Position numbers and translations under genes: made by a program. From the NCBI GenBank assembly GCA_017858515.1, contig JAFMBM010000011.1, forward strand, positions 1-63,991: a stretch of 63,991 bases of DNA. The letters are read 5' to 3'. The notes beneath the pieces were generated by a model. That model had not been told where the DNA came from. It ran no database searches and was given only the letters and a program-made list of their open reading frames with translations. This stretch comes from Cryomorphaceae bacterium (GTDB lineage: Bacteria > Bacteroidota > Bacteroidia > Flavobacteriales > Schleiferiaceae). Below are positions 52,336-63,098 of the stretch, piece by piece (position 1 is the first letter of the stretch; each line of letters starts with the position of its first letter).

Positions 52336-53753
52336 GATCTATTCTTAAGAAAATCGAAAAGTAAACGAACTCCTACAGCAGTTCCTCCTCTAGTTCTGTA
52401 TTTGTCCGTAGAATCTAGAAAAGCCGGACCCGCGATATCCAAGTGAATAAATGGATAATCAGTGAAATGTTCAAGGAATTTACCCGCCGTAATAGCACCC
52501 GCTTCTTTACCACCAATATTTTTAAGATCGGCAATAGGACTTTTTAAAAGATCCTTATAATCATCCCAAAAAGGAAAAACAGCCAGCCGCTCATGTACCT
52601 TGGCTCCACTTTCCTCTAAACTCTTCATAAGTTTAGGTTCCGCATTCCCCATGGCAACCACTCCCTTGGTTCCAATGGCCGCGGCCGCAGAACCCGTAAG
52701 CGTGGCAAGATTAATAACAAATTCGGGATTGAATTTCTTCGCATAACTAAGAGCATCTGCCAAGATCATCCTTCCTTCCGCATCTGTATTTAGCACTTCG
52801 ACCGTAGTACCATCAAACATTTTTATAATATCCCCTGGAGTATACGCATTGCCTCCCGGGCGATTGTCTGTAGCAGGAATTAACCCAATGATATGAAGTG
52901 GAAGTTCATTCCTTGCTGCTGTTATGAAAGCACCTGCAACTGCAGCAGCGCCACTCATATCGCTTTTCATGCTATCCATTGAACCCGCTGTTGGTTTCAA
53001 GCTCAAGCCTCCTGTATCGTAAACAACTCCTTTTCCAACCAACACAATGGGCTTAGTATTTATTGCATTTATTGGCTTCCACTCGAGTATACTAAAGCTA
53101 GGCGGATCAATACTGCCAAAATTCACTGCTAAAAGTCCACCCATTTTAAGCGATTCGATCTTTTTCTTGTTTAAGATCTCCACGGAGAATCCGCAGTCCG
53201 CTCCCTTGGCCTTTATCTCCTCAGCCAATCGAACTGCCGTTAAATAATTCACTGGCTCATTTATCAGATCACGGCTAAAAAAAACTGCTTCTTGAATGCT
53301 ATTGAGCTCTCTCAATTCGCTATCGTCAAGATCGGGGGCGAATAGATTATTTAAGCGAATAGATGCTTTCTCTTTTTTGTATTTATCGAATGAGTAAGAG
53401 GATAATAAGACGCCTTCCAGAACAAAAAAGACTTCCATTCCATTTGATAAACTAACAATATGTGCTGTTTCAGCCTTATGCAATTTGCATTTTCCCAGTA
53501 TCTGAACCCCTAAGCTCCTGAGTGTTTCGAAGCTGGAGGTATCTTTCTCCTTTAATTCTGCCTTAAAAATACAAATGCGCCTATCGGCTTCCGTAAATTC
53601 AAAACTGTTGTTTTTATCGTCTTCAAACCAATCCTTTACCCTCTTTCTTGCGTTTCTACCCACAGATAAACGGCCTAAATCTCTTAATCTGCTAAAAAGG
53701 TATATCTCTAGTTCAACTTGAACGTCATTGGGTTCGTTAAAAACTGTAATCAT
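52332..53753 (-). CDS. Leucyl aminopeptidase, M17 family
   Basis: 473 residues. The C-terminal catalytic domain shows VGKGVVYDTGGLSLKP and SMKSDMSGAAAV for the two metals, and NTDAEGRMILADALSYA, the M17 signature. The N-terminal part (1-160) is more divergent, as is usual. It is a cytoplasmic hexameric peptidase. TACCTTTG lies 18 bases upstream of the start. Confidence 0.94.
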   Translation of the reverse strand: MITVFNEPNDVQVELEIYLFSRLRDLGRLSVGRNARKRVKDWFEDDKNNSFEFTEADRRICIFKAELKEKDTSSFETLRSLGVQILGKCKLHKAETAHIVSLSNGMEVFFVLEGVLLSSYSFDKYKKEKASIRLNNLFAPDLDDSELRELNSIQEAVFFSRDLINEPVNYLTAVRLAEEIKAKGADCGFSVEILNKKKIESLKMGGLLAVNFGSIDPPSFSILEWKPINAINTKPIVLVGKGVVYDTGGLSLKPTAGSMDSMKSDMSGAAAVAGAFITAARNELPLHIIGLIPATDNRPGGNAYTPGDIIKMFDGTTVEVLNTDAEGRMILADALSYAKKFNPEFVINLATLTGSAAAAIGTKGVVAMGNAEPKLMKSLEESGAKVHERLAVFPFWDDYKDLLKSPIADLKNIGGKEAGAITAGKFLEHFTDYPFIHLDIAGPAFLDSTDKYRTRGGTAVGVRLLFDFLKNRS

Positions 53754-53771
53754 TGAATTCTAAAATTTACC

Positions 53772-53779
53772 CAAAGGTA
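53772..53779 (-). promoter_or_regulatory. Candidate minus-7 element for the aminopeptidase-pdxA operon
   Basis: TACCTTTG on the minus strand, 18 bases before the ATG at 53753. Confidence 0.45.
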
Positions 53780-53944
53780 GGACTGCAAATTCAATGTGTA
53801 GAATTAGTTTACGAAAGAACAATTTAGGTTCAAATGAGGACGAATGATGCTACCTTTATGGTTCGAATGTTTCCTTCTAAAATTTTGTGACTAGTCGCAA
53901 CTTTAGCAGGTGCAATTCGTTAAAGTATTGAACCGATATTAATT

Positions 53945-56623
53945 GTGTTGAGAAAGATATTTCTACTTGTTCTGGTTCTTCTGACTTCGGTTGCACAAGC
54001 CACGCACAATCGCGCGGGCGAAATTACCTATAACTGGATTAGTGGTCTTACCTATGAATTCAAAATAACTACCTACACAAAAGAATCTGCACCAGCAGAT
54101 CGATGCGATTTAACAATTGATTGGGGAGATCTCGGTACTTCGACCTTGTATCGCACTAATGGACCTGTTGGTGCCTGTCCGTCGCCCGCAAGAATGGGAG
54201 AAGTCTTGCCAGGCGATTATAAAAGAAATGTTTATGAGGGACAACATACTTTTTCTGCACCTGGAATTTATATCGTTACGGTAGAAGATCAGAATAGAAA
54301 CTCCGGGGTAAACAATATTCCTAGCTCTGTAAATGTTCCTTTTTTCATACAAACAGTACTGAGAATTAATCCTCAATTAGGACCTAATAACTCTGTTCAA
54401 CTTTTAAATCCGCCAATAGATGATGGATGTGTGAATAGGATTTTTGTGCACAATCCTTCTGCTTTTGATCCGGATGGAGATAGTCTAGGTTACCAATTAG
54501 TGAATTGCCGAGGTGCTTCAGGAGTTGAAATTGTTCAGACCTATGATCCTTCCATCGTTCAAAATCCAGTGCGCGTTGATTCTGTTAATGGAGAGTTTAT
54601 CTGGGACACTCCACAAAATCAAGGGCAATTTAATTTTGCTATACTCATAACTGAATATCGAAAAGGACCAACTGGTTTTTGGGAAATTATAGGATCGGTT
54701 ACTCGAGATATGCAAGTGGATATTACTAATTGCAATAATAATCCACCTTTCATCGATCCCATGGGGCCCTACTGTGTTATTGCAGGACAGAATCTCAGCT
54801 TTCCAGTGCGTGCGGATGATCCAGATCGAAATACAGTTGTTTTAACAGGAACTGGAGGCCCCTTAGTGGTTTCTAATCCAGCTACGTTTATTCAACCCAT
54901 TACAGGACTAGCACCGGTAACAGGATTTTTCTCATGGAATACAGACTGTATACATGTGGGAAAGCAGCCCTATACAATGACCTTTAAGGTAAAAGACAAC
55001 GCTTTTAATTCTGCTGATCCCGATTTGGTTGGATTTCAATCTGTTGAAATCCAAGTTATAGCCCCTGCACCTCAAAATCCAACTGTCATAGCCCAAGCCA
55101 GCTCCTTACTCCTTCAATGGGATACGTCCATTTGCATTCAGGCGGATGGGTATCGTATTTACCGTAAAGATCAATTTTATGGGTATACCCCCGATAGTTG
55201 CGAAACAGGTGTTCCTGTGTATACTGGCTACAAGCAAATTGCAGAGATCTCAAGCGTATTCACTACCTCATATCTCGATAGTGATAATTTGAAACTGGGC
55301 AATCAGTATTGCTATATGGTGATTGCCTACTTCGACGATGGTAGTGAGAGTCAGGCTTCTATAGAGGTCTGTGCTCAATTAACTCAAGATGCACCGATCC
55401 TTACAAAGGTAGATGTGGTTACTTCCGATTTAATTAATGGTGTAATAGACCTCGCTTGGTTGCCTGTTCGTGAATTAGACAGTGCCATTACTCCATCTAA
55501 TTACGCCTATGCTCTATTTAGAGGATTAGGGAAGAATCCTTCGAGCTATGACAGCATCGCTTTCTTCCCCAGCTATACAGATACTGTCTTCACAGATTCG
55601 GGGTTAAATACGGAGGAAGAAACCTATACTTACAAAGTTCAGTTTTATCATTCTGGTAGTGCTGGCAATGGCTATCTAGCCGGTAAGTCTTCTAACCCTG
55701 CTAGCTCCGTTTTTCTAAACGCCCGTCCTCAAGATGCATCTAACTTACTGACCTTCTCCTTCAATGTCCCTTGGATCAATGAACGTTTTGTTATTTACAG
55801 GCAAAATATAACTGGACAATTCGATAGTATTGCTGAAGTTGAAACATCTTTTTATTTAGACACCGCACTAAATAATGGCGATACCTACTGTTACAGAGTA
55901 CTTGCCAAAGGAGCTTATTCAGGAGGAAATATTTATTCTCCTCTGTTAAACCGTTCGCAAATACAATGTTCAACCCCGATAGATACAACAAGGCCTTGTC
56001 CGCCTTTATTATCGTCGCAATTCGATTGTAAACGAAATGATTTGGTTCTTTTCTGGGAAAACCCATCAGACAACTGTCCAGAAGACATTGCTTATTACAA
56101 TCTGTACTTTAAGCCCGCCGAAGATGATGAATTTCCTTCTAGCCCTTTGGTAAGTAATATAAACTCTGATTTTTTCGATAATTTCGATGGCGAGTTAATC
56201 GGATGCTATGCCGTTAGTGCTGTAGATGACGCAAATGGAGATCCTGGTGGAAGTGCAAATGAAAGCGAACTAAGCAATGTTATTTGCCTTGAGGCCTGTC
56301 CTAATTTAGAGTTACCCAATGTCTTTACGCCTAATGGGGACGAATTCAATAGAACTTTTACAGTTGTTCGTGATGAAAATGGCATTCCATTAGTAAATAG
56401 TATAGATGCTTTCGATATGCAAGTTTTTAATCGCTGGGGGCAACGGGTCTATTCTACTCAATCTCTTGATGCCTTTGTAGAAGTTGGATGGAATGGTATT
56501 GATGAGAATTCCGGACAAGAATGTTCTGAAGGAGTTTATTTCTTTGTCTGTAAGTACACCGCTTTGAGTGTCCGTTCAGTCCCAGAACAGGAAATACATG
56601 GAAGCGTCCACCTTTTCAGATAA
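53945..56623 (+). CDS. Large surface protein with type B T9SS sorting domain
   Basis: 892 residues. Signal peptide ends near SVAQA, then THNRAGEITYNW, a start typical of gliding-associated adhesin-like proteins. The middle holds beta-sandwich repeats resembling fibronectin type III (about 370-780). The C-terminal type B sorting domain is clear: LPNVFTPNGDEFNRTF, FNRWGQRVYS, GWNGIDENSGQECSEGVYFF. It is thus probably exported by the type IX system to the surface. The start is GTG (53945) or TTG (53948). Its N-terminus resembles that of the other type B protein in this window. Confidence 0.88.
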   Translation: MLRKIFLLVLVLLTSVAQATHNRAGEITYNWISGLTYEFKITTYTKESAPADRCDLTIDWGDLGTSTLYRTNGPVGACPSPARMGEVLPGDYKRNVYEGQHTFSAPGIYIVTVEDQNRNSGVNNIPSSVNVPFFIQTVLRINPQLGPNNSVQLLNPPIDDGCVNRIFVHNPSAFDPDGDSLGYQLVNCRGASGVEIVQTYDPSIVQNPVRVDSVNGEFIWDTPQNQGQFNFAILITEYRKGPTGFWEIIGSVTRDMQVDITNCNNNPPFIDPMGPYCVIAGQNLSFPVRADDPDRNTVVLTGTGGPLVVSNPATFIQPITGLAPVTGFFSWNTDCIHVGKQPYTMTFKVKDNAFNSADPDLVGFQSVEIQVIAPAPQNPTVIAQASSLLLQWDTSICIQADGYRIYRKDQFYGYTPDSCETGVPVYTGYKQIAEISSVFTTSYLDSDNLKLGNQYCYMVIAYFDDGSESQASIEVCAQLTQDAPILTKVDVVTSDLINGVIDLAWLPVRELDSAITPSNYAYALFRGLGKNPSSYDSIAFFPSYTDTVFTDSGLNTEEETYTYKVQFYHSGSAGNGYLAGKSSNPASSVFLNARPQDASNLLTFSFNVPWINERFVIYRQNITGQFDSIAEVETSFYLDTALNNGDTYCYRVLAKGAYSGGNIYSPLLNRSQIQCSTPIDTTRPCPPLLSSQFDCKRNDLVLFWENPSDNCPEDIAYYNLYFKPAEDDEFPSSPLVSNINSDFFDNFDGELIGCYAVSAVDDANGDPGGSANESELSNVICLEACPNLELPNVFTPNGDEFNRTFTVVRDENGIPLVNSIDAFDMQVFNRWGQRVYSTQSLDAFVEVGWNGIDENSGQECSEGVYFFVCKYTALSVRSVPEQEIHGSVHLFR

Positions 56624-56630
56624 ATAAAAC

Positions 56631-57218
56631 ATGTTTACAGGCATCATAGAAACCCTTGGAGAATTAGTGCATATTGAAAACGAAGGCACTAATACTCATT
56701 TTACCCTATCGTCGAGTTTAGCTCCCGAATTAAAGATTGACCAGAGTTTAGCGCATAATGGAGTCTGCCTTACAGTCGTTCGAATAGATGGTCTTAGGCA
56801 TGTTGTAACAGCCATTGAAGAAACAATGGTGAGAACGAATCTCAGCGATTTATGTGTTGGAGATTTTGTGAATCTAGAACGTTGCATGCAAATGAATGGC
56901 CGGCTAGATGGGCATATCGTTCAAGGACACGTAGATACAGTAGGATTGTGCACTAGAATAGAAAATAGAGATGGCAGTTGGAATTATTTCTTTGAGCATT
57001 CAACAGAACTGAGTGAATATGTAACTGTTACCAAAGGTTCCATTTGCATAAACGGAGTAAGTCTAACCGTAGTTAATTCTGGTGAAGGTTTCTTTTCAGT
57101 ATCGATTATTCCTTACACCTACGAGCATACACAGTTTAGTTATTTACAAGAAGGAATGAAAGTAAATTTAGAATTCGACATTCTAGGCAAGTATGTTGCT
57201 AAACTCATGAATCGGTAA
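56631..57218 (+). CDS. ribE: Riboflavin synthase alpha chain
   Basis: 195 residues with two lumazine-binding halves: MFTGIIETLGEL and NGVCLTVV in the first, GHIVQGHVDTVG joining them, and INGVSLTVVNS in the second. It makes riboflavin from two dimethylribityllumazines. It starts seven bases after the T9SS gene. No FMN riboswitch precedes it. A terminator follows. Confidence 0.95.
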   Translation: MFTGIIETLGELVHIENEGTNTHFTLSSSLAPELKIDQSLAHNGVCLTVVRIDGLRHVVTAIEETMVRTNLSDLCVGDFVNLERCMQMNGRLDGHIVQGHVDTVGLCTRIENRDGSWNYFFEHSTELSEYVTVTKGSICINGVSLTVVNSGEGFFSVSIIPYTYEHTQFSYLQEGMKVNLEFDILGKYVAKLMNR

Positions 57219-57235
57219 GCTGATAAACATCCATA

Positions 57236-57271
57236 AAAAGCCATCTAAAATTAAATGATTAGATGGCTTTT
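57236..57271. terminator. Bidirectional terminator between ribE and the type B T9SS gene
   Basis: AAAAGCCATCTAA pairs with TTAGATGGCTTTT around a ten-base loop. The A run on one side and T run on the other let it work for both convergent transcripts. Confidence 0.88.
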
Positions 57272-57292
57272 GCTTTACAGATATCTAAGTTC

Positions 57293-59608
57293 CTATTTGG
57301 CTTCGCTTGAGAATACAGTTACTGACCCTAAAAAACGTTCAGAGTACTGTGTATTATAATGCTTGACATTGAGTACATAGAAATAAACTCCATCTGCTAC
57401 TATGCTCCCAGAATTCTGGTCTGTTCCATCCCAAACATCGTTTATATAGTCTGCACTTGTATAGACTTGGTTGCCCCAACGATTAAATACAGAAAGAGTG
57501 GCCTCATCATAATCTCCAATATTCTGAACAGAGAATAAATCGTTGATTAAATCTCCGTTTGGAGTAAATACGTTCGCCACGACAATAGAGTCTGGCTCAT
57601 CAATGACAGGAGGTATAATCACGCTATCTTCTTTCGTTATACAAAACTGCTCCCAGTTAGAGTGCGATACATACGTAGGATTACCCAAGCGAATACCACT
57701 TACTCTAAGTGCATAACATCCAGTATCTGGAGGAAGAGTAAAATTAAAAGTAGTATCGATCGTTGGATTAATCCCTTGTCCTGTTACTGAAACCCAAGAG
57801 TTATCGTCTTCTGGGGTGGCACTAATCATTACATCATAATTCACATTCAACCAACCATTGTACCTATTCCAAACCAACCTCTTTTCGGATGGAATTCCAT
57901 TGGCTACTGTATCGATTCGAATAGAAGTAATATTTGCGCTTGGATTGTATACCTCTTGATTTACAATTGGCTGTATGGCGTAGCGGTAATTTCTTACCTC
58001 AACATCACCAGGACCTACGCCGAAATCAGTCCATTGTGGGTCGCGTACAGAATTCATTCCTAATTTGGTTCCAACCATATTCCAAGTAAATCCATTGTCG
58101 TCTGATCGGAAGAAGTTTACACCGGTGGTAAGTTGTTTAGGATAGCTCAAGGTATCAACCTCATATTGTACCCTGGTTGTCCAGTTTGTATCTACAGTTA
58201 CGTTTCGCACCGCGTAACCAGGCTGCCAACAATTGTCAACTATTACAAGCATGGTGTAAAATTCCTGCAAGGGAAAACCACATTTGTTTAAGAGGGTATT
58301 TCCATCATTTCCCAACTTAACATAAACGGTATAAATACCATTGACTGTCAACGGCTTGTATAATTTCAGACGAACCTGATCCGTTTGGAAAGAGTTTCCA
58401 CAGTTTGCATCATACCCAATAACTGGACGAGCAATAGAATCTGGACCAATAACACGGAAGTCAGAACCATCTAGAGCTATACTAGTACACTGAATTTCCA
58501 CATCAAAATTCATTGTAATGGAGGAGTCACCGCAGTTATATGCAATGGTTGGAACGATGTAGCTATAGCCTGTTGGGCTTAAAGGGTCTACTATTGAGTC
58601 ATTTGAAATCTTAACACCTGCCAAAGAACCCAGCCAAGCACCACTTATGGTATCTGAACCAAATCCGGGTGCAGACACATCGATCTTAGGACCATCCTGA
58701 ACCGAAGTTTTACATTGTGCAGCAATAACTACTTGCATATCTCTAACGGAAGACCCTACAAACTCCCAAGCACCAATTACATTATTAAAACGATATTCTC
58801 TCGCTCGCACAACAATGGCACAAACTTCTTGGTTAGGACCTGTTGTAAAGGCATAAGTACCCGTTTTTGTATCTACTTGGATACCTCCAGTCCCTGGTGC
58901 CGTTGTAACAGGAGCTGCTGCCGTATACCCTGCGGCATAAATCAAATTAGTAGCCCCGCCACCCAAAAACTCTTGAGCATTTGCCAATTCGTAGTAAACA
59001 GAATCTCCATTTGGCTCAGTAGAGGCTTGAGACCAAACAAAATACTTATTGGTACAAAAAGCCTTTGCTGCGGGAGTTATAAATTGAGGAGATGTGTTTT
59101 GACCATTCGTATTATTCAAGAACGCCTCCACATAGGTTCCGTCACCTGCAGGAGTCGCAAGATTGGTAATTGCAGGGTTTCTACAGCAAGTTTGCCAATA
59201 AAAGCGAATGTCTGAGCAGTTGGAAGGAAGAGTCACATTTCCGAAATAGTTGTGTTGTGTAATTACAACAAAACCCGGGGTGCTTGAAGAAACACACTCG
59301 TCTAGGTCAGGTGTTAATATTCCACCGTCTGAGTGCGGTGTAGATCCAAGAGGATTTATTCTTGTCATTGACACTGACATATTTCCAAAACAAGAGGATG
59401 TAATATTCACTGTGGTTGTGGGGCCCAAACCAATTCCAGTTACATCCCGGTATACCTTTAAGATCACCCTATATTGCCTTGGGATTCCTGTGGAATCGCC
59501 TATATACTTGTATTGTATTTCCGCACCCGCCACGTGGGAGGCCTCAAGGGAAAATTGGCTGCAAACAACCAAAATCAACAAGGCTAATACTCGCTTTAAA
59601 CTCTTCAT
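57293..59608 (-). CDS. Large surface protein with type B T9SS sorting domain
   Basis: 771 residues from the ATG at 59608. The signal peptide ends near SLEAS, then HVAGAEIQYKY as in the other type B protein. The body is beta-rich with many Cys pairs (YWQTCCRNPAI and similar). The C-terminus holds VANVFTPNGDLINDLF, VFNRWGNQVYTS, VWDGTDQNSGSIVADGVYFY, a full gliding-motility-associated sorting domain. Probably a type IX-exported surface protein. It converges on ribE with a shared terminator. Confidence 0.88.
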   Translation of the reverse strand: MKSLKRVLALLILVVCSQFSLEASHVAGAEIQYKYIGDSTGIPRQYRVILKVYRDVTGIGLGPTTTVNITSSCFGNMSVSMTRINPLGSTPHSDGGILTPDLDECVSSSTPGFVVITQHNYFGNVTLPSNCSDIRFYWQTCCRNPAITNLATPAGDGTYVEAFLNNTNGQNTSPQFITPAAKAFCTNKYFVWSQASTEPNGDSVYYELANAQEFLGGGATNLIYAAGYTAAAPVTTAPGTGGIQVDTKTGTYAFTTGPNQEVCAIVVRAREYRFNNVIGAWEFVGSSVRDMQVVIAAQCKTSVQDGPKIDVSAPGFGSDTISGAWLGSLAGVKISNDSIVDPLSPTGYSYIVPTIAYNCGDSSITMNFDVEIQCTSIALDGSDFRVIGPDSIARPVIGYDANCGNSFQTDQVRLKLYKPLTVNGIYTVYVKLGNDGNTLLNKCGFPLQEFYTMLVIVDNCWQPGYAVRNVTVDTNWTTRVQYEVDTLSYPKQLTTGVNFFRSDDNGFTWNMVGTKLGMNSVRDPQWTDFGVGPGDVEVRNYRYAIQPIVNQEVYNPSANITSIRIDTVANGIPSEKRLVWNRYNGWLNVNYDVMISATPEDDNSWVSVTGQGINPTIDTTFNFTLPPDTGCYALRVSGIRLGNPTYVSHSNWEQFCITKEDSVIIPPVIDEPDSIVVANVFTPNGDLINDLFSVQNIGDYDEATLSVFNRWGNQVYTSADYINDVWDGTDQNSGSIVADGVYFYVLNVKHYNTQYSERFLGSVTVFSSEAK

Positions 59609-59941
59609 ATTTTTGCTCAATTATGGGCTTACTCTTAGATTACTAATTTACAAATTAAGCACATAATTGAGTTAACCCTAATGGATTAATGAGTATTCGA
59701 GCTGTTTTTATTGATTGAACGGTGCGAGATTGGTCTAATGTTCACTTATTAAAGCGCAGTTTTCTTAAAATCATCCCCTCAACTAAGTTCGACAAACTAC
59801 ATATAATCAAATAAATATCAGTAAATTAGAAAACAGAAGCCTTTGCAATCCCACAACTTAATAAGGGTGTAAACAACTTCGAAGAAATTAAGTGTTTGCT
59901 CCCATCCTCTGCTCTATTTTTGCCCACTTCAAATAATCAAC
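59609..59941. other. Divergent intergenic region with a 10-bp inverted repeat
   Basis: 333 bases between the T9SS gene and lepA. CTCAATTATG at 59616-59625 and CATAATTGAG at 59662-59671 form a perfect inverted repeat in the T9SS gene leader, and TAATTT-AC-AAATTA (59644-59657) is a nested palindrome inside it. The rest is AT-rich with only a lepA promoter candidate recognised. Confidence 0.6.
59895..59922 (+). promoter_or_regulatory. Candidate lepA promoter
   Basis: TTTG at 59895-59898, 16 bases, then TATTTTTG at 59915-59922, 19 bases before the lepA ATG. The spacer is a little shorter than the usual 17-20. Confidence 0.5.
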
Positions 59942-61741
59942 ATGCAGCATATCCGGAATTTTTGCATAATCGCACACATTGATCATGGAAAAAGCACCTT
60001 GGCAGATCGCTTGCTTGAGACCACTCATACTATAACGGATAGAGAGAAAAAAAATCAACTTCTCGACAATATGGATCTAGAGAGGGAAAGGGGAATTACC
60101 ATAAAAAGCCATGCGATTCAAATGAATTATCTGGCGGAGGATGGTGAAGTCTATGTTCTCAATCTTATAGACACACCGGGTCACGTAGACTTTAGCTACG
60201 AGGTTTCTAGGAGTATTGCTGCTTGTGAAGGCGCCCTTCTTATTGTTGACGCTGCCCAAGGGATTCAAGCCCAAACCATTTCTAATCTGTACCTCGCTTT
60301 AGAACACGATTTAGAAATAATTCCAGTCTTAAATAAAATAGATCTTCCCAGTGCGAATCCTGAAGAAGTAAAAGATCAGATAATTGAGTTGATTGGATGT
60401 GATGATGAAGACATCATTCCAGCTAGTGCAAAAACAGGCATTGGTATAAAAGATATTCTGGAAGCTATTGTAAAAAGAGTGCCGGCACCAAAAGGTGATC
60501 CAGATGCGCCTCTGCAAGCCCTAATTTTCGATTCAGTTTACAATCCTTTTCGAGGGATTGAAGCCTACTTCCGCATTTTGAATGGTCAAATGACAAAAGG
60601 AATGAAGGTGCGTTTTATGGCTACTGGCAACAACTATTACGCAGATGAAATTGGTGTGCTGAAATTAGAGAAATCACCCAGAACAGTTGTTAAGGCTGGT
60701 GATGTGGGCTATCTTATTTCTGGCATCAAAGAAGCTCAAGAAGTAAAAGTGGGTGATACCATTACAGATTCGAGCCGACCTGCTGAAAAGGCCATTGATG
60801 GATTTGAAGAAGTAAAGCCTATGGTCTACGCAGGAATTTACCCCGTAGATACTGAAGAATTTGAAGATCTGAGAGCTTCCCTAGACAAACTCCAACTAAA
60901 CGACGCCTCTCTGACTTTTGAAGCAGAATCATCCGCCGCGCTCGGATTTGGATTTCGCTGCGGCTTCTTGGGCATGCTTCATATGGAAATTATTCAAGAG
61001 CGACTTGAACGAGAGTTTAACATGACTGTTATCACCACAGTTCCAAACGTGTCTTACCATGCTTTCTTGAAGTCAAATCCTGAGGAAGTTTTAATGGTTC
61101 ACAATCCTTCTGACTATCCAGATCCTTCACGGCTAGACCATTTCATGGAACCTTTCATAAAAGCGCAGATCATTACAAAGTCTGAATATGTGGGCCCAAT
61201 TATGACGCTTTGTATTGAAAAACGAGGAATTATCACCAACCAAGTTTACCTCACTTCAGACAGAGTAGAGCTTACTTTTAATTTGCCTTTGGCCGAAATC
61301 GTATTTGATTTCTACGATCGACTAAAGACCATTTCGAGGGGATATGCTTCCTTCGATTACCATCCTATAGAATATCGAATTAGCGACTTAGTGAAAGTAG
61401 ATATTTTACTAAATGCAGAACCTGTAGACGCCCTTTCGTTTTTGGTGCATAAAAGCCGCGCTCACGAAATAGGAAAGAAAATGTGCGAGAAACTAAAAGA
61501 ACTCATACCTCGCCAGCAATATGTTGTTGCCATTCAGGCGGCAATTGGGGCTAAAATTGTGGCCAGAGAAACTCTTTCTGCTTTAAGAAAAGATGTTACT
61601 GCAAAATGTTATGGCGGCGATATTTCTAGAAAGCGTAAACTACTTGAAAAACAAAAAGAAGGTAAAAAAAGGATGAGACAAGTTGGAAACGTAGAAATTC
61701 CTCAAGAGGCTTTTCTTGCCGTTTTGAAACTAAATGATTGA
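59942..61741 (+). CDS. lepA: Elongation factor 4
   Basis: 599 residues, standard length. GTPase motifs: [14 protein letters not shown] (11-24), DTPGHVDF (near 79) and NKIDLP (near 133). The C-terminal LepA-specific domain ends with [18 protein letters not shown]. It is a ribosome back-translocase. An outer-membrane protein gene follows after 39 bases. Confidence 0.97.
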   Translation: MQHIRNFCIIAHIDHGKSTLADRLLETTHTITDREKKNQLLDNMDLERERGITIKSHAIQMNYLAEDGEVYVLNLIDTPGHVDFSYEVSRSIAACEGALLIVDAAQGIQAQTISNLYLALEHDLEIIPVLNKIDLPSANPEEVKDQIIELIGCDDEDIIPASAKTGIGIKDILEAIVKRVPAPKGDPDAPLQALIFDSVYNPFRGIEAYFRILNGQMTKGMKVRFMATGNNYYADEIGVLKLEKSPRTVVKAGDVGYLISGIKEAQEVKVGDTITDSSRPAEKAIDGFEEVKPMVYAGIYPVDTEEFEDLRASLDKLQLNDASLTFEAESSAALGFGFRCGFLGMLHMEIIQERLEREFNMTVITTVPNVSYHAFLKSNPEEVLMVHNPSDYPDPSRLDHFMEPFIKAQIITKSEYVGPIMTLCIEKRGIITNQVYLTSDRVELTFNLPLAEIVFDFYDRLKTISRGYASFDYHPIEYRISDLVKVDILLNAEPVDALSFLVHKSRAHEIGKKMCEKLKELIPRQQYVVAIQAAIGAKIVARETLSALRKDVTAKCYGGDISRKRKLLEKQKEGKKRMRQVGNVEIPQEAFLAVLKLND

Positions 61742-61780
61742 GTTTAATGCGAAAAAGAAAAAATCTTCAAATCATTAAAA

Positions 61781-62467
61781 ATGAAAACCTTAATACATCG
61801 TTTACCTCTATTTTCTCTCTTTTGTCTCATTAGTCTTTCAGCACTAAGGGCTCAAACAGCCGAGCCGTATATGAAAGGCAAAGACCGAATTTTTTATACC
61901 TATTCATACGCTTTTATTCAGCCTAATGTAGATTCATATAAGTCTACTTTGCGATCCAATGAAAACTTAATTCAGCTTTATCTAGAAACCAAAATCGCAA
62001 AGAAGTTTTTTGTGGGCTACGGATTGGGCTACAATTCAACTAATTTTCATCACAACCTCAGAATTAGCACAAATCCAATTACGGGTGAAAACAACTTCCA
62101 ACTCATTCCCGATAGTATAGATTATTCTAGCAACAGGTTAAATGTGAAATATTTAGAGATTCCCATAGAACTTCGCTTTCGCTCTCAAACCCAAAAAGGT
62201 AGAAGCCTGCGGTTCTATGTCGGTGCCAAGGTCGGTTATAGAATAAACTCTTACGCTCGGTACAAAGATGATGTTGTGAATGTGGCCTATTATAACTTAG
62301 ACGAACTAAACCACTGGAATTACGGAGTCTACACTCGAATTGGCTATGGTCTATTGAGCATCTATGCCTCCTATAGCCTTAGTCCTCTTTTCAATAATTT
62401 GAATGATGAGCAATCCAATTGGGCCAATCAAAATGCCATCAGTTTTGGATTGAGTATAGGCGGTTAG
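61781..62467 (+). CDS. Outer-membrane beta-barrel protein
   Basis: 228 residues with a signal peptide (ends near SALRAQ). The strands IAKKFFVGYGLGYNST, YLEIPIELRFRSQ, RSLRFYVGAKVGYRIN, YGVYTRIGYGLLSIYASYSL suggest an eight-stranded PorT-like barrel of the outer_membrane_beta-barrel type; the final Phe-rich strand ends in FGLSIGG. Function unknown. Its last four bases overlap the convergent thioesterase gene. Confidence 0.85.
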   Translation: MKTLIHRLPLFSLFCLISLSALRAQTAEPYMKGKDRIFYTYSYAFIQPNVDSYKSTLRSNENLIQLYLETKIAKKFFVGYGLGYNSTNFHHNLRISTNPITGENNFQLIPDSIDYSSNRLNVKYLEIPIELRFRSQTQKGRSLRFYVGAKVGYRINSYARYKDDVVNVAYYNLDELNHWNYGVYTRIGYGLLSIYASYSLSPLFNNLNDEQSNWANQNAISFGLSIGG

Positions 62468-63003
62468 TTTTTCCCTTCTGGGGAATTTTCGGGATAGAAT
62501 AAGGCTCTCAATTCTGTGGCATCTTCCGGCTTCATCTTTCCAGATAATATCAAGGCTAATTGCCTTCTTCTCAAAGCCCCATCGTATCGCTTCTGTTCTA
62601 AATCTGTCTCTGGGCTAATTTGAGGAACTTGGATTGGTCCTCCTAACTGATCAACAGCAACGAAAGTATAAATGGCTTCATTGGCCTGAATTCTTTGTCC
62701 TTGACCTGTGTTATCCTCAATAAAAACATCCACAAAAACCTCCATAGAGCTGCTAAAAGCCCTACTCACTTTCGCTTCTAGGGTAACTATACTCCCTTGA
62801 GGTACAGGATGATTAAATGAAACATGATTAACAGTGGCTGTTACAACAATTCTTCTGCAATGTCTATGTGCCGATATGGCCGCGCAGCGATCCATCCAAG
62901 ATAGGAGCTGACCTCCAAATAAATTCTTCAAATTATTTGTATCGTTCGGTAGAACGATTTCAGTCATAATTGTGAGTGATTCCGAGGGCTTACGCGATTT
63001 CAT
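62464..63003 (-). CDS. Acyl-CoA thioesterase, hotdog fold
   Basis: 179 residues. NDTNNLKNLFGGQLLSWMD with the conserved Asn and Asp residues, then AISAHRHC, VNHVSFNHPV and VFVDVFIED, is the pattern of YciA/BFIT-like thioesterases. It hydrolyses acyl-CoA esters; chain preference is unknown. TAACTTTG lies 20 bases upstream. It converges with the barrel protein gene. Confidence 0.9.
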   Translation of the reverse strand: MKSRKPSESLTIMTEIVLPNDTNNLKNLFGGQLLSWMDRCAAISAHRHCRRIVVTATVNHVSFNHPVPQGSIVTLEAKVSRAFSSSMEVFVDVFIEDNTGQGQRIQANEAIYTFVAVDQLGGPIQVPQISPETDLEQKRYDGALRRRQLALILSGKMKPEDATELRALFYPENSPEGKN

Positions 63004-63023
63004 TTACTTGCTTATTCAAGCTG

Positions 63024-63031
63024 CAAAGTTA
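63024..63031 (-). promoter_or_regulatory. Candidate minus-7 element for the thioesterase gene
   Basis: TAACTTTG on the minus strand, matching TAnnTTTG, 20 bases before the start. Confidence 0.4.
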
Positions 63032-63098
63032 CGTCTCACTACATGCTTAAACGATTAAAATATGCGCGCTTCTATTCGGAATTCACCGATCGATTTTT

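Noticed and set aside
56624..56631. FMN riboswitch upstream of ribE
   Set aside because: Only seven bases separate ribE from the previous gene; there is no space and no conserved fold.
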